Below, one piece after another: positions 41,545 through 50,044 of a stretch of DNA of 50,228 nt (position 1 is the stretch's first letter; the number at the start of each line of letters is the position of its first letter). The notes beneath the pieces are model-generated. The model was not told where the DNA came from and did no database searches. It saw only the letters and a program-made list of their open reading frames with translations. The translations under genes and the position numbers were made by a program. The DNA lies in NCBI RefSeq assembly GCF_030656115.1, contig NZ_JAUSOO010000164.1:1-50228 (forward strand), written 5' to 3'. This DNA is from Hydrogenophaga sp. (GTDB lineage Bacteria > Pseudomonadota > Gammaproteobacteria > Burkholderiales > Burkholderiaceae_C).

Positions 41545-44511
41545 TCAAGCGCGTTCTACGTTACAGACCGTGGTCTTGGTTTCCTGCATCATGGTCACGA
41601 TGTCGTAACCATAGGTGGTGGCGGTGTTGACCGCCTCGCCACGCACCACCGGCATGGCGCCGTCCGGGTAGTAGGGCTTCATGTCTTCCCCTTGCCAGCG
41701 GCCCGAGAAGTGGAACGGCAGGAACACGGTGTCGGGCGCCACGCGCTCGGTCACCAGGGCCTGCACGTTGATGCGTGCGCCGGTGGGGCTGCTCACCCAC
41801 ACGCGCTCGCCGTTGCGAATGCCGCGCTCGGCCGCTGCTTTCGGGTTGAGCTCGACAAACATCTCTTGCTGCAACTCGGCCAGCCAAGGGTTGGAGCGGG
41901 TTTCCTCGCCGCCGCCCTCGTACTCCACCAGACGGCCAGAGGTCATGATCAGCGGGAATTTCTCGTAGACCTTGTCGTCCACGTTCTTCTGCTGCAGCGA
42001 CTTGTAGAGCACCGGCAGGCGCCAGCGGGTCTTCTGGTCGTCGTGGCTGGGGTACTTGGCCACCAGATCGGGGCGCGTGCCGTAAATCGGCTCGCGGTGC
42101 TGCGGAATCGCGTCGGGGAAGTTCCACACCACGGCGCGGGCCTTGGCGTTGCCAAACGGGTGGCAACCGTGCGCCATGGTCACGCGCTGAATGCCGCCCG
42201 ACAGGTCGGTCTTCCAGTTCTTGCCCTCGGCGGCGGTTTTCTCGGCGTCGGTGAGGTCGTCCCACCAGCCGAGTTTCTTCAACAACACGTGATCAAACTC
42301 GGGGTAACCGGTGGTGATTTCGGCGCCCACCGAGTGCGAGCCGTCTTCGGCCAACAGGGTGGCACCCTCGCGCTCCACGCCGAAGTTGGCGCGGAAGTTG
42401 CCGCCGCCTTCCATGACGTGCTTGGAGGTGTCGTACAGGTTGGGCGAGCCAGGGTGCTTGATGGCGGCGGTGCCGTAGCACGGCCAGGGCAGGCCAAAAT
42501 AGTCACCGCTCATGTCGTAGCCGGTGTCCTTGTCCACCACCTTGCCCTTGCACTTGAGCGTCTTCACATCAAAGGCGTCCATGTTGCGCATGTGGGCCTT
42601 CAGGCGCTCAGGCGTCTGGCCGGTGTAACCAATGGTCCAGACCGAGGCGTTGATTTCGCGCAGGATGTCCTCGGGCACGGGCTCGTCCAGGCCCTTGACC
42701 TTCTGCATCTTGTAGTTCTTCGACAGCTCGGCCGCAAAGCCCAGTTTTTCGGCGAACTGGTGCATGATCATGTGGTCGCTGCGGCTCTCCCACAGCGGCT
42801 CGATGACCTTCTCGCGCCACTGAATGGAGCGGTTCGACGCGGTGCAGGAACCACTGGTTTCAAACTGCGTGGCCGCCGGCAGCAGGTACACCGCGCGGTT
42901 GGGGTTCTGGTCTTCCGGCTTGCCGGGCATGGCCGCCATCGACGCGGTGGCCGAGGGGTACGGGTCCACCACCACCAGCAGGTCGAGCTTGTCCATGGCC
43001 CGCTTCATCTCCAGACCGCGGGTCTGCGAGTTGGGCGCGTGGCCCCAGAAGAACACGCCGCGCAGGTTCGGATCCTGGTCGATGAGTTCGTTGTTCTCCA
43101 GCACACCGTCGATCCAGCGCGACACGGTGATGCCGGGCTTTTCCATCATGCCGTCGGCGTACTGGGCCTTGATCCAGTCGTATTCCACGCCCCAGACCTT
43201 GGCAAAGTGCTTCCACGAACCGGCGGCCAGGCCGTAGTAACCGGGCAGCGAGTCGGGGTTGGGGCCCACGTCGGTGGCGCCCTGCACGTTGTCGTGGCCG
43301 CGGAAGATGTTGGTGCCACCACCGCTCTTGCCGATGTTGCCCAGCGCCAGCTGCAAGATGCACGAGGCGCGCACCATGGCGTTGCCAATGGTGTGCTGCG
43401 TCTGGCCCATGCACCACACGATGGTGGCGGGCTTGGCTTCGGCCAGCATCTTCGCCACTTTGAACATTTGCGCTTCGGGCACGCCGCAGGCTTCTTCCAC
43501 CTTGTCGGGCGTCCACTTGGCCAGCACGTCTTCACGCACCTTGTCCATGCCGTAAACACGGTCGTTCACGTACTGCTTGTCATCCCAGCCGTTCTTGAAG
43601 ATGTGGTGCAGCAGACCAAACAGGAAGGGGATGTCGGTGCCGGAGCGGATGCGCACGTATTCGTCGGCCTTGGCGGCCGTGCGCGTGAAGCGCGGATCGA
43701 CCACGATCATCTTGCAGCCGTTTTCCTTGGCGTGCAGCATGTGCAGCATGGACACCGGGTGTGCTTCTGCCGCGTTCGAGCCGATGTACAACGCGCACTT
43801 GCTGTTCTGCATGTCGTTGTACGAGTTGGTCATTGCCCCGTAACCCCAGGTGTTCGCCACGCCGGCCACCGTGGTGGAGTGGCAGATGCGCGCCTGGTGG
43901 TCGCAGTTGTTGGTGCCCCAGAAGCTCACGAACTTGCGCAGCAGGTAGGCCTGCTCGTTGTTGTGCTTGGAGGAGCCGACGAAGTACACCGAATCGGGGC
44001 CGCTGGCCTCGCGCAGCTCCTTCATTTTGGCGGTGATCTCGGTCAGCGCGGTGTCCCAGCTGATGCGCTGGTACTTGCCGTTGACCAGCTTCATGGGGTA
44101 GCGCAGGCGGTATTCACCGTGGCCGTGTTCGCGCAGGGCAGCACCCTTGGCGCAATGCGCACCCAGGTTGATGGGCGAGTCGAACACCGGCTCCTGGCGC
44201 ACCCAGACGCCGTTTTCGACGATGGCGTCGGTGGCACAGCCCACCGAGCAGTGGGTGCACACGGTGCGCTTGACTTCGATCTTGCCGGTGCCGTCGATGG
44301 AACCACCGGTGGCGGCCTTGGCTTTTTTCACCAGCGTCAACTGGGTGGCGGCCAGGCCAACGCCCACACCCAGACCCGAGCGGCGCAGAAAGCCGCGGCG
44401 GTCCATGGTGGGCAGGGCCGCAGACAGGCCGCGCTGCAGGCTGTGGACAAAGGAGGTGTGGGCGCGGGCGCTGGTGGCGCCGGTGCCAGACGTTTTTTTG
44501 GTCAGCAACAT
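41545..44511 (-). CDS. fdnG: Formate dehydrogenase catalytic subunit (Cys type, Tat-exported)
   Basis: A 988-residue molybdopterin oxidoreductase that oxidises formate to CO2. A long N-terminal region has a twin-arginine signal (DRRGFLRRS, residues 37-45) with a hydrophobic core. The [4Fe-4S] ligands are Cys85, Cys88, Cys92 and Cys120. The metal ligand is Cys210 in HQARICHSTTVAG, at the place where E. coli FdnG has selenocysteine. PRFTRTAAKADEYVRIRSGT and the C-terminal YVPFxFSG-like FLPFHFSGRWQGED are molybdopterin contacts. The active site should face the periplasm. It is 17 bp downstream of the TAT-target gene. Confidence 0.95.
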   Translation of the reverse strand: MLLTKKTSGTGATSARAHTSFVHSLQRGLSAALPTMDRRGFLRRSGLGVGVGLAATQLTLVKKAKAATGGSIDGTGKIEVKRTVCTHCSVGCATDAIVENGVWVRQEPVFDSPINLGAHCAKGAALREHGHGEYRLRYPMKLVNGKYQRISWDTALTEITAKMKELREASGPDSVYFVGSSKHNNEQAYLLRKFVSFWGTNNCDHQARICHSTTVAGVANTWGYGAMTNSYNDMQNSKCALYIGSNAAEAHPVSMLHMLHAKENGCKMIVVDPRFTRTAAKADEYVRIRSGTDIPFLFGLLHHIFKNGWDDKQYVNDRVYGMDKVREDVLAKWTPDKVEEACGVPEAQMFKVAKMLAEAKPATIVWCMGQTQHTIGNAMVRASCILQLALGNIGKSGGGTNIFRGHDNVQGATDVGPNPDSLPGYYGLAAGSWKHFAKVWGVEYDWIKAQYADGMMEKPGITVSRWIDGVLENNELIDQDPNLRGVFFWGHAPNSQTRGLEMKRAMDKLDLLVVVDPYPSATASMAAMPGKPEDQNPNRAVYLLPAATQFETSGSCTASNRSIQWREKVIEPLWESRSDHMIMHQFAEKLGFAAELSKNYKMQKVKGLDEPVPEDILREINASVWTIGYTGQTPERLKAHMRNMDAFDVKTLKCKGKVVDKDTGYDMSGDYFGLPWPCYGTAAIKHPGSPNLYDTSKHVMEGGGNFRANFGVEREGATLLAEDGSHSVGAEITTGYPEFDHVLLKKLGWWDDLTDAEKTAAEGKNWKTDLSGGIQRVTMAHGCHPFGNAKARAVVWNFPDAIPQHREPIYGTRPDLVAKYPSHDDQKTRWRLPVLYKSLQQKNVDDKVYEKFPLIMTSGRLVEYEGGGEETRSNPWLAELQQEMFVELNPKAAAERGIRNGERVWVSSPTGARINVQALVTERVAPDTVFLPFHFSGRWQGEDMKPYYPDGAMPVVRGEAVNTATTYGYDIVTMMQETKTTVCNVERA

Positions 44512-44528
44512 GGGGGTCTCCTGCCTGC

Positions 44529-44756
44529 TCAGATCAGGGTGGTTTTGTAGTACTGCTTGACGTGGTCCGACAGGCTGTAGCCACCGCCTTTTTCGGGCTT
44601 CGGGCGCGGCGCCACAGCGGCCGCTTCTTCGGTTGTCGCACGGGGGATGAGAACGGCGGCGGCGGCCAGTGCGCCCACGGTGCTGGCACCGGCAAACAAG
44701 GTGCGGCGGCTCAGGCGGGTGCGGCCTTCGGTCGGCTCGGAAAGGGGCTTGCGCAT
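44529..44756 (-). CDS. Formate dehydrogenase region TAT-target protein
   Basis: A 75-residue protein with a twin-arginine signal (LSRRTLFAGASTVGALAAAA) and a short mature tail ending SLSDHVKQYYKTTLI. It matches the known small family found before formate dehydrogenase genes in proteobacteria. AGGAGAC precedes the ATG. It is the first gene of the operon. The role is not established; it may assist export or maturation of FdnG. Confidence 0.85.
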   Translation of the reverse strand: MRKPLSEPTEGRTRLSRRTLFAGASTVGALAAAAVLIPRATTEEAAAVAPRPKPEKGGGYSLSDHVKQYYKTTLI

Positions 44757-44950
44757 GCGTGTCTCCTGGTTGAACAAACACCCTTCGCGCGCCAAACGGC
44801 GGCGCCTATGGGCTTTTTGCATACGGCAAATCTAACCGCCGCACCGACTCAGTGCAAGGCGTGCCGGGCGGCAGGGATGGGGGTTTGTACCAATGGCCCG
44901 CCTGCGCAGCGCGCTGGCGGCGGCGCGGCTGGGCGCGCTGCGTTTTTCAT

Positions 44951-44966
44951 AGCCAGAAGCGTGCCA
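44951..44966 (-). promoter_or_regulatory. Sigma-54 promoter of the formate dehydrogenase operon
   Basis: TGGCACGCTTCTGGCT on the minus strand. It has the invariant GG (-24) and GC (-12) exactly 10 bases apart, and differs from the consensus TGGCACG-N4-TTGCW at one position. The predicted start is near 44940, giving a leader of about 185 bases before the TAT-target gene. The rest of the 489-bp gene-free gap 44757-45245 contains only the enhancer-like sites and no supported ORF. Confidence 0.7.
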
Positions 44967-45062
44967 TAAGCACCGACTTATGCAACTCAGACCATGATCG
45001 AAGCACCAAAATCGTGCACTCACCCACGGGCAGGGGCACAGCCCCGTGTGCATGCCGATGGT

Positions 45063-45074
45063 GTTGCGGGACAA
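45063..45074. promoter_or_regulatory. Variant half-site of the enhancer motif
   Basis: GTTGCGGGACAA resembles the left arm of the palindrome at 45124-45150, with a 2-base insertion. It lies between the palindrome and the sigma-54 promoter and may be a weaker binding site. Confidence 0.35.
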
Positions 45075-45123
45075 GCCTGGCACTGGCGCTCGACCCCCCG
45101 TGGTTCAGCCCCATCCGGGCGCC

Positions 45124-45150
45124 CAGGTTGCGACAACTTGTCGCAACCTG
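45124..45150. promoter_or_regulatory. Enhancer-like 27-bp perfect palindrome
   Basis: Arms CAGGTTGCGACAA and TTGTCGCAACCTG around a single central C, in the divergent gap about 197 bp upstream of the predicted sigma-54 start. A further TTGTCGCA (45157-45164) follows at once. The position and symmetry suit the binding site of an NtrC-type activator, and the gene for one starts 96 bp away. Confidence 0.7.
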
Positions 45151-45245
45151 CGCGGTTTGTCGCACCCGGCAAAAACCGCCGAACGTGTCGGAATTGCGGC
45201 AATACCCAAGTGATTTTGTAGGCTTCGTCCGTAGAATGCCGCCGG

Positions 45246-46631
45246 GTGGAACCCACCTTTTCTCCCTCTTCCCCCGAAAAACCCCTCGAAGGCTGGCCCG
45301 ACTGGTCGATCCTGATCGTGGACGATGAGCAAGGCATGCTCAACTTTCTGGTGAAAACGCTGGCGCCGCGCTGCCAATTCGTGATGAGCGCGGCCAGTGC
45401 CGAAGAAGGGGCGCAATGGCTGCGGACGCACCATGTGGACCTGGTGATCCTGGACATTTCGCTGCCCGGCAAAAACGGCGTGGCCTGGCTCAAAGAACTG
45501 CGCGAGCAGGGGTTCAGTGGCGAGGTGATTCTGATCACCGCGTTTGCCGACCTCGATACCGCCATCGAGGCGCTGCGCGCGGGCGCCTCCGACTTCATCC
45601 TGAAGCCGTTTCGGGTGCCGCAGATTCTGAACGCCATCAAACACTGCTTTGAACGCTCGCGCCTGAGGCGAGAAAACTTTGTGCTGCGCCGCGCCGCGGC
45701 CTGCCCGGTGGGGCGCGGCCTGTCGCTGGTGGGTTCGTCGCCGGTCATGCAGCAGCTGCGCGGGTCCATCGGGCGGGTCGCACTGGTCAACAGCACGGTG
45801 CTGCTGCAGGGCGAGTCGGGCACCGGCAAAGAACTGGTCGCGCGCGAACTGCACGCCCAGAGCGCCCGCGCCACCGGCCCGTTTGTGCCGGTGAACTGCG
45901 CAGCGGTGTCGCCCGAGCTGATTGAAAGCGAGTTGTTTGGCCACGCCAAAGGCGCCTTCACCGGCGCCACGCGGGCGCGCGATGGCCTGTTCCATTACGC
46001 GCAAGGCGGCACGCTGTTTCTGGACGAAATCGCCGAGCTGCCGCTGCCCATTCAGGCCACGCTGCTGCGCGCCATTGAAGACCTGAAAATCCGCCCGGTC
46101 GGCAGTGAGCAACTGATGCCGGTGAACCTGCGCATCATGGCCGCCACCAACCGCCGCCTGGCCGACGAGGTGAGCGCGGGCCGCTTCCGCAAAGACCTGT
46201 ACTTTCGCCTGCAGGTGGTGGACCTGAGCCTGCCGCCGTTGCGCGAGCACAAAGAAGACATTGCCGAACTGGTGGCGCACTTCATGGCCCAGCTGGCTCC
46301 CTCGCTGGGCGTCGAACCGCTGCAGATCAGCGCACCAGAGATGGACTACTTGCAGCAATACGACTGGCCGGGCAATGTGCGCGAGCTGCGCAACCTGATT
46401 GAACGCTCGCTGATTCTGGGCGCCGTCAACGTGTCGGCGCTCTACCCCGGCGGCGGTGCACAGCGCAGCCCCCAGGCGAACACCAAACCCACCGACCTGC
46501 ACACACTGGAAAAGCAGCACATTTTGTCGGTGCTGGAATCGGTGCAGGGTGACAAAACCCGGGCCGCGCTGCTGCTGGGCGTGTCACGGCGCACGCTGGA
46601 GCGCCGCGTGGCCGAATGGGCTGGGCTGTGA
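45246..46631 (+). CDS. NtrC-type sigma-54-dependent response regulator
   Basis: A 461-residue three-domain regulator. The receiver (about 20-135) has ILIVDDEQG, the phospho-acceptor Asp70 in LVILDISLPG, and FILKPFRVP with the conserved lysine. The AAA+ domain (about 160-395) has GESGTGKE (Walker A), the sigma-54-contacting GAFTGA loop and GGTLFLDEI (Walker B). The C-terminal Fis-type helix-turn-helix is TRAALLLGVSRRTLERRVAEW. The start is a GTG with no good ribosome-binding site; a TAGAAT hexamer 8 bp upstream could be a -10, so the mRNA might be almost leaderless. It is divergent from the formate dehydrogenase operon and presumably activates it. Confidence 0.9.
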   Translation: MEPTFSPSSPEKPLEGWPDWSILIVDDEQGMLNFLVKTLAPRCQFVMSAASAEEGAQWLRTHHVDLVILDISLPGKNGVAWLKELREQGFSGEVILITAFADLDTAIEALRAGASDFILKPFRVPQILNAIKHCFERSRLRRENFVLRRAAACPVGRGLSLVGSSPVMQQLRGSIGRVALVNSTVLLQGESGTGKELVARELHAQSARATGPFVPVNCAAVSPELIESELFGHAKGAFTGATRARDGLFHYAQGGTLFLDEIAELPLPIQATLLRAIEDLKIRPVGSEQLMPVNLRIMAATNRRLADEVSAGRFRKDLYFRLQVVDLSLPPLREHKEDIAELVAHFMAQLAPSLGVEPLQISAPEMDYLQQYDWPGNVRELRNLIERSLILGAVNVSALYPGGGAQRSPQANTKPTDLHTLEKQHILSVLESVQGDKTRAALLLGVSRRTLERRVAEWAGL

Positions 46632-46704
46632 CACCGCCGCCGCGCTGTACGCAACCCTGCCAAGGGGGCCCCGGCCAAGCCGGTGGCGGTTGTTGGTCAA
46701 CGGC

Positions 46705-48813
46705 ATGAAACGCTACACGCCCCGCTGGCTGGCCGCGTCGGTGCGCAACAAGCTGCTGGCCATGGCGCTGCTGCCGCTGCTGGTGGTGTTTCCGCTGCTG
46801 GTGCTGGCCATGGCGGTGTGGAGCCACATCACCTACGACCGGCTGCTCATCACCAAAGTGCGCAGCGACCTGGCGGTGGCGCGCGGCTACTTTGACCAGG
46901 TGCTGATTGAAGTGGGCAGCGGCACCCGAGGGGTGGCCGGCTCGCAGCGCTTGCTGGGCGCCCTGCCCACGGCAGGCCGCAACGCACCAGCCACCCCGGC
47001 GCAAGACACCCTGCGCCAGCGGCTGGACGAAGCGCGCCAGGAACTGCGGCTGGACTTCTTGCTGATTTACGGCACCGACGGCCGGGTGCTGGCCAGCGCC
47101 GACGGTGTTCCACCACACGCCGCCCTGCCCGCCGACCTGCGCGGTCTGGTCCCCGAAGCCACGCAAGCCGGTGCCGCGCGCGCCGCGCGGCTCATGCGGC
47201 TGGACGCTGCCAGCATCGCCGGCATGGCGCCCCAGCTGCTGCCGCGCCTGCGCATTCCCCTGGTGTCCACCCGCAACGCGGCACCCGACACCCGCCGCCA
47301 GGAAGACCGGGCCATGGTGGTGGTGTCGATGCAAGCCGTGCGCGACGCCTCCGGGCAGGTGGTGGCTCTGCTGGCTGGGGGACTGCTGCTGAACCAGAAC
47401 CTGGACTTTATTGACCACATCAACCGCATCGTCTACCCCGAAGGCTCGCTGCCCTTTGGCAGCGAAGGCACGGCCACGCTGTTTCTGGACGATGTGCGCA
47501 TCACCACCAACGTGCGCCTGTTCCAGGACCAGCGCGCCATCGGCACGCGCGTCTCGCAAACCGTGCGCGAACGCGTGCTGGAGCAAGGCCAGACCTGGCT
47601 GGACCGCGCCTTTGTGTTGAACGATTGGTACGTGTCGGCCTACGACCCGCTGCTGGACGCCGCCGGACAGCGCATTGGCATGCTGTATGTGGGCTATCTG
47701 GAGTCGCCGTTTCGGCTGGTGCGGTTGGCCATGATCGGCGTCATGGGCCTCATATTCCTGGCCGTCATGGCGCTCTCGGCCTGGTTCTCGGTGCGTTGGG
47801 CGCGCAGCATTTTCCAGCCGGTGGAACGCATGAACGGCACCATGCAGCGGGTGGAAGACGGCCAGTCCAACGCCCGCGTGGGCGCCCTGCCCGCCCGCGA
47901 CGAACTCGGCGCGCTCGCCGCCCATCTGGACCAGTTGCTCGACGTGATCGACGACAAAACCCGCACCCTGCAACGCTGGGGCGAGGAGTTGGACCACAAA
48001 GTGGCCGAACGCACCCGCGAACTCGAAGCCAGCAACGCCTCGTTGCAACTGGCGCAACAGCAATTGGTGAAAAGCGAAAAACTCGCGGCCATCGGTCAGC
48101 TCACCGCCAGCATCGCCCACGAAATCAACAACCCGATTGCCGTGATGCAAGGCAACCTGGACCTGATCCGCGAAACGCTGGGCGAGCACAGCCAACCGGT
48201 GCGCGCCGAACTGCGGCTGCTGGACGAACAAGTGGAGCGCATGCGCCTGATCGTCACGCAACTGCTGCAATACGCCCGCCCCACCGAATACGCGGGCTAC
48301 GTGGAAACGCTGGACCTGAACCGCACCGTGGACGACTGCCTGGTGCTGGTGGCGCACCTGCTGGCGCAAACCCGCATTGAGGTGCAGCGATGCCTGCAAG
48401 CGACCCAGCGCGTGGGCTTCAACCGCCAGGAACTGCAGCAGGTCATCATCAACCTGCTGATCAACGCTTTGCAGGCCATGCCGCAAGGCGGGGTGTTGCG
48501 GCTGGAAACGCGCGACTGGGTGTTTTCGGAAGACGACACGCCCAAGCCCGGCGCCCTGCTCTGCGTGCTCGACAGCGGCACCGGCCTGGCCCCTGGCGTG
48601 CAAGAGCGCCTGTTCCGCCCGTTTTTCACCACCAAAAACGACGGCAACGGCCTGGGCCTGTGGATCAGCCAAGGCCTGCTGGAGCGCTACGGCGGCCGGT
48701 TAGAAGCCAGCAACCGCAGCGACGGCCCCGGCGCGGCCTTTACCGTGAAGCTGCTGACCGAGCCGCAAGCGCCCGCGGCGGTGAACACGCGGGACGGGCG
48801 GCCCGGGGGATGA
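46705..48813 (+). CDS. Membrane sensor histidine kinase with periplasmic Cache-like domain
   Basis: A 702-residue kinase. The first membrane helix (LLAMALLPLLVVFPLLVLAM) is followed by about 300 periplasmic residues of Cache type (DFLLIYGTDGRVLASADG, DFIDHINRIVYPEG, WYVSAYDPLLDAAGQRIGM), a second helix (LAMIGVMGLIFLAVMALSAW), a HAMP and coiled-coil segment, then the H-box SIAHEINNPIAV with the phospho-histidine near residue 472. The N-box (VIINLLINALQAMP) and G-boxes (LDSGTGLAP, GLGLWIS) are present. The gene starts 73 bp after the response regulator. The periplasmic domain probably senses formate or a related small acid; this is inference. Confidence 0.9.
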   Translation: MKRYTPRWLAASVRNKLLAMALLPLLVVFPLLVLAMAVWSHITYDRLLITKVRSDLAVARGYFDQVLIEVGSGTRGVAGSQRLLGALPTAGRNAPATPAQDTLRQRLDEARQELRLDFLLIYGTDGRVLASADGVPPHAALPADLRGLVPEATQAGAARAARLMRLDAASIAGMAPQLLPRLRIPLVSTRNAAPDTRRQEDRAMVVVSMQAVRDASGQVVALLAGGLLLNQNLDFIDHINRIVYPEGSLPFGSEGTATLFLDDVRITTNVRLFQDQRAIGTRVSQTVRERVLEQGQTWLDRAFVLNDWYVSAYDPLLDAAGQRIGMLYVGYLESPFRLVRLAMIGVMGLIFLAVMALSAWFSVRWARSIFQPVERMNGTMQRVEDGQSNARVGALPARDELGALAAHLDQLLDVIDDKTRTLQRWGEELDHKVAERTRELEASNASLQLAQQQLVKSEKLAAIGQLTASIAHEINNPIAVMQGNLDLIRETLGEHSQPVRAELRLLDEQVERMRLIVTQLLQYARPTEYAGYVETLDLNRTVDDCLVLVAHLLAQTRIEVQRCLQATQRVGFNRQELQQVIINLLINALQAMPQGGVLRLETRDWVFSEDDTPKPGALLCVLDSGTGLAPGVQERLFRPFFTTKNDGNGLGLWISQGLLERYGGRLEASNRSDGPGAAFTVKLLTEPQAPAAVNTRDGRPGG

Positions 48814-48831
48814 AAGCATGCTGAGAATTTT

Positions 48832-48858
48832 GCCCACAAGCAAGCCCACCTTGTGGGC
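48832..48858. terminator. Inverted repeat after the sensor kinase gene
   Basis: GCCCACAAG-N9-CTTGTGGGC between the convergent kinase and decarboxylase-family genes. The stem is good but no U-tract follows on either strand, so it may be a weak or factor-assisted terminator. Confidence 0.45.
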
Positions 48859-48890
48859 GGGTGCGCTACAGGTCCGACAGGCTGCTAGGT

Positions 48891-49691
48891 TCAACTCAAT
48901 TTTCTTTGCTCAGCAAGATCGGACCCACCGCTGGTTTCCAGCACCCAGGCCCCTCGTCGCTCCAGCTGAGGCAACGCGGCCAGCGCAGAAACGATATGGA
49001 ACTGGGTAGGCATTTGCTCCCAATTCGTTTCAAGGAAACGAACGCGACCATGCCCAAGCCGCAGGCGCTCAACATGAACCTGGGTACCCGAAGGGGAAAG
49101 ACAGGCGTGGGCAAGAGCTGCAGAGCCCCAGTTCTGGGTGTCCGGAATGTATTTGTAATGCAAAGTACCCTGACTCTTGCCCACTCCAAGCCCGGGGTAC
49201 ACAGGGACCTCGTTGTCAGCGTCCTGGAGGTCGCATACTTCCAGCTCAAAAAACTGATGGGAGAGCCACGAAGCGATGCATGAGATTCGATTCTGGTAAA
49301 TCCGCGGTGGTGGCAAATCGCACCAAAGCTTGGCAAAACCCAACTCTTCTCGACCGCTCAAGATGGGATCCGCCAGGTTTTCCCAAAGCACTGGGAGAAA
49401 GCTGCCGGTCACCTCGTCAGCGACGCCTTGGAACTTCGCGGGGAAGCGAACTTGCAGCATGGAATAACCACGTCCAGCAAGCCAGTTCAGCCCAGAAAGG
49501 ACATGAAACTCGACGGTGACGACAGGCTCTCCTGCCAGCACAAATCCGGGGGGCAGTAAACGAGCAAGATGCTCCGCCTTTGTCAGAAAACCCGTTGCAA
49601 CGGTGAACTTCTGAGCTGTATGGGCCCCATCAACAGCGTCCCCGTTCGGCCCTTGCCGGGGCCCAGGGGTTGGCCCAAATCCGTAGGGCAT
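48891..49691 (-). CDS. Acetoacetate decarboxylase-family protein
   Basis: A 266-residue protein of the acetoacetate decarboxylase (ADC) superfamily. The beginning MPYGFGPTPGPRQGPNG and the later DPILSGREELGFAKLWCDLP are typical. The lysine in the second block lies in the region that supplies the Schiff-base lysine of true ADC. I cannot tell whether it decarboxylates acetoacetate or belongs to one of the ADC-like subfamilies with other activities. An ATG 39 bp upstream is an alternative start. The G+C is lower than in the neighbouring operons. A degraded acyl-CoA dehydrogenase and a thiolase lie upstream, so the context is fatty-acid or ketone metabolism. Confidence 0.75.
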   Translation of the reverse strand: MPYGFGPTPGPRQGPNGDAVDGAHTAQKFTVATGFLTKAEHLARLLPPGFVLAGEPVVTVEFHVLSGLNWLAGRGYSMLQVRFPAKFQGVADEVTGSFLPVLWENLADPILSGREELGFAKLWCDLPPPRIYQNRISCIASWLSHQFFELEVCDLQDADNEVPVYPGLGVGKSQGTLHYKYIPDTQNWGSAALAHACLSPSGTQVHVERLRLGHGRVRFLETNWEQMPTQFHIVSALAALPQLERRGAWVLETSGGSDLAEQRKLS

Positions 49692-49733
49692 TCTGTGTAT
49701 TTTTCTGGTTTTGACTGCGTTCCCTGTCATGAG

Positions 49734-50021
49734 TCAGTCTTTCATGAGTTGCCGGCCGATCAAGCGCTGCTGTATCTGACGGGTTCCCTTGTACAGCCGA
49801 AGCCAGCGAACCTCTCGATAAAACCTCTCCACCTTGTTTGTCAAATTCCACACGGAATGACGAAGAACCCAAACAACCCAACAGCTTTCATATCTTGAAC
49901 GATTGTCAGCAGGAACCTCATCCGTCTCTTCAACCTGATCTTCGGACGGCACCAGTCGGTCCATCACGAACCGATGCACCGTGCTTTGCACAATATTGAA
50001 GGTTTCTTGATCGATGGCCAT
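49734..50021 (-). pseudogene. Acyl-CoA dehydrogenase remnant (frameshift and large internal deletion)
   Basis: The first 39 codons read as a normal acyl-CoA dehydrogenase N-terminus (MAIDQETFN, FVMDRLVPSED, ETDEVPAD). One extra A after GAC (near 49904) then shifts the frame; in the other frame the match continues as IVQDMKAVGLFGF before a stop. The last 33 or so codons again match the family's C-terminus (VERFYREVRWLRLYKGTRQI, RQLMKD), so about 290 residues between are missing. The catalytic-glutamate motif YEGTSQ is changed to YKGTRQ. The frame stays open by chance over 95 codons, but no active enzyme can result. Confidence 0.82.
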
Positions 50022-50044
50022 TTTTATTCGCTCCTATACACCGC

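Noticed and set aside
43880..43885. Selenocysteine in the formate dehydrogenase
   Set aside because: The metal-ligand codon in HQARICHS is a cysteine codon and there is no in-frame TGA.
41527..44550. A 1007-codon plus-strand frame opposite fdnG
   Set aside because: Pure antisense shadow of a well-identified catalytic subunit, with no recognisable motif.
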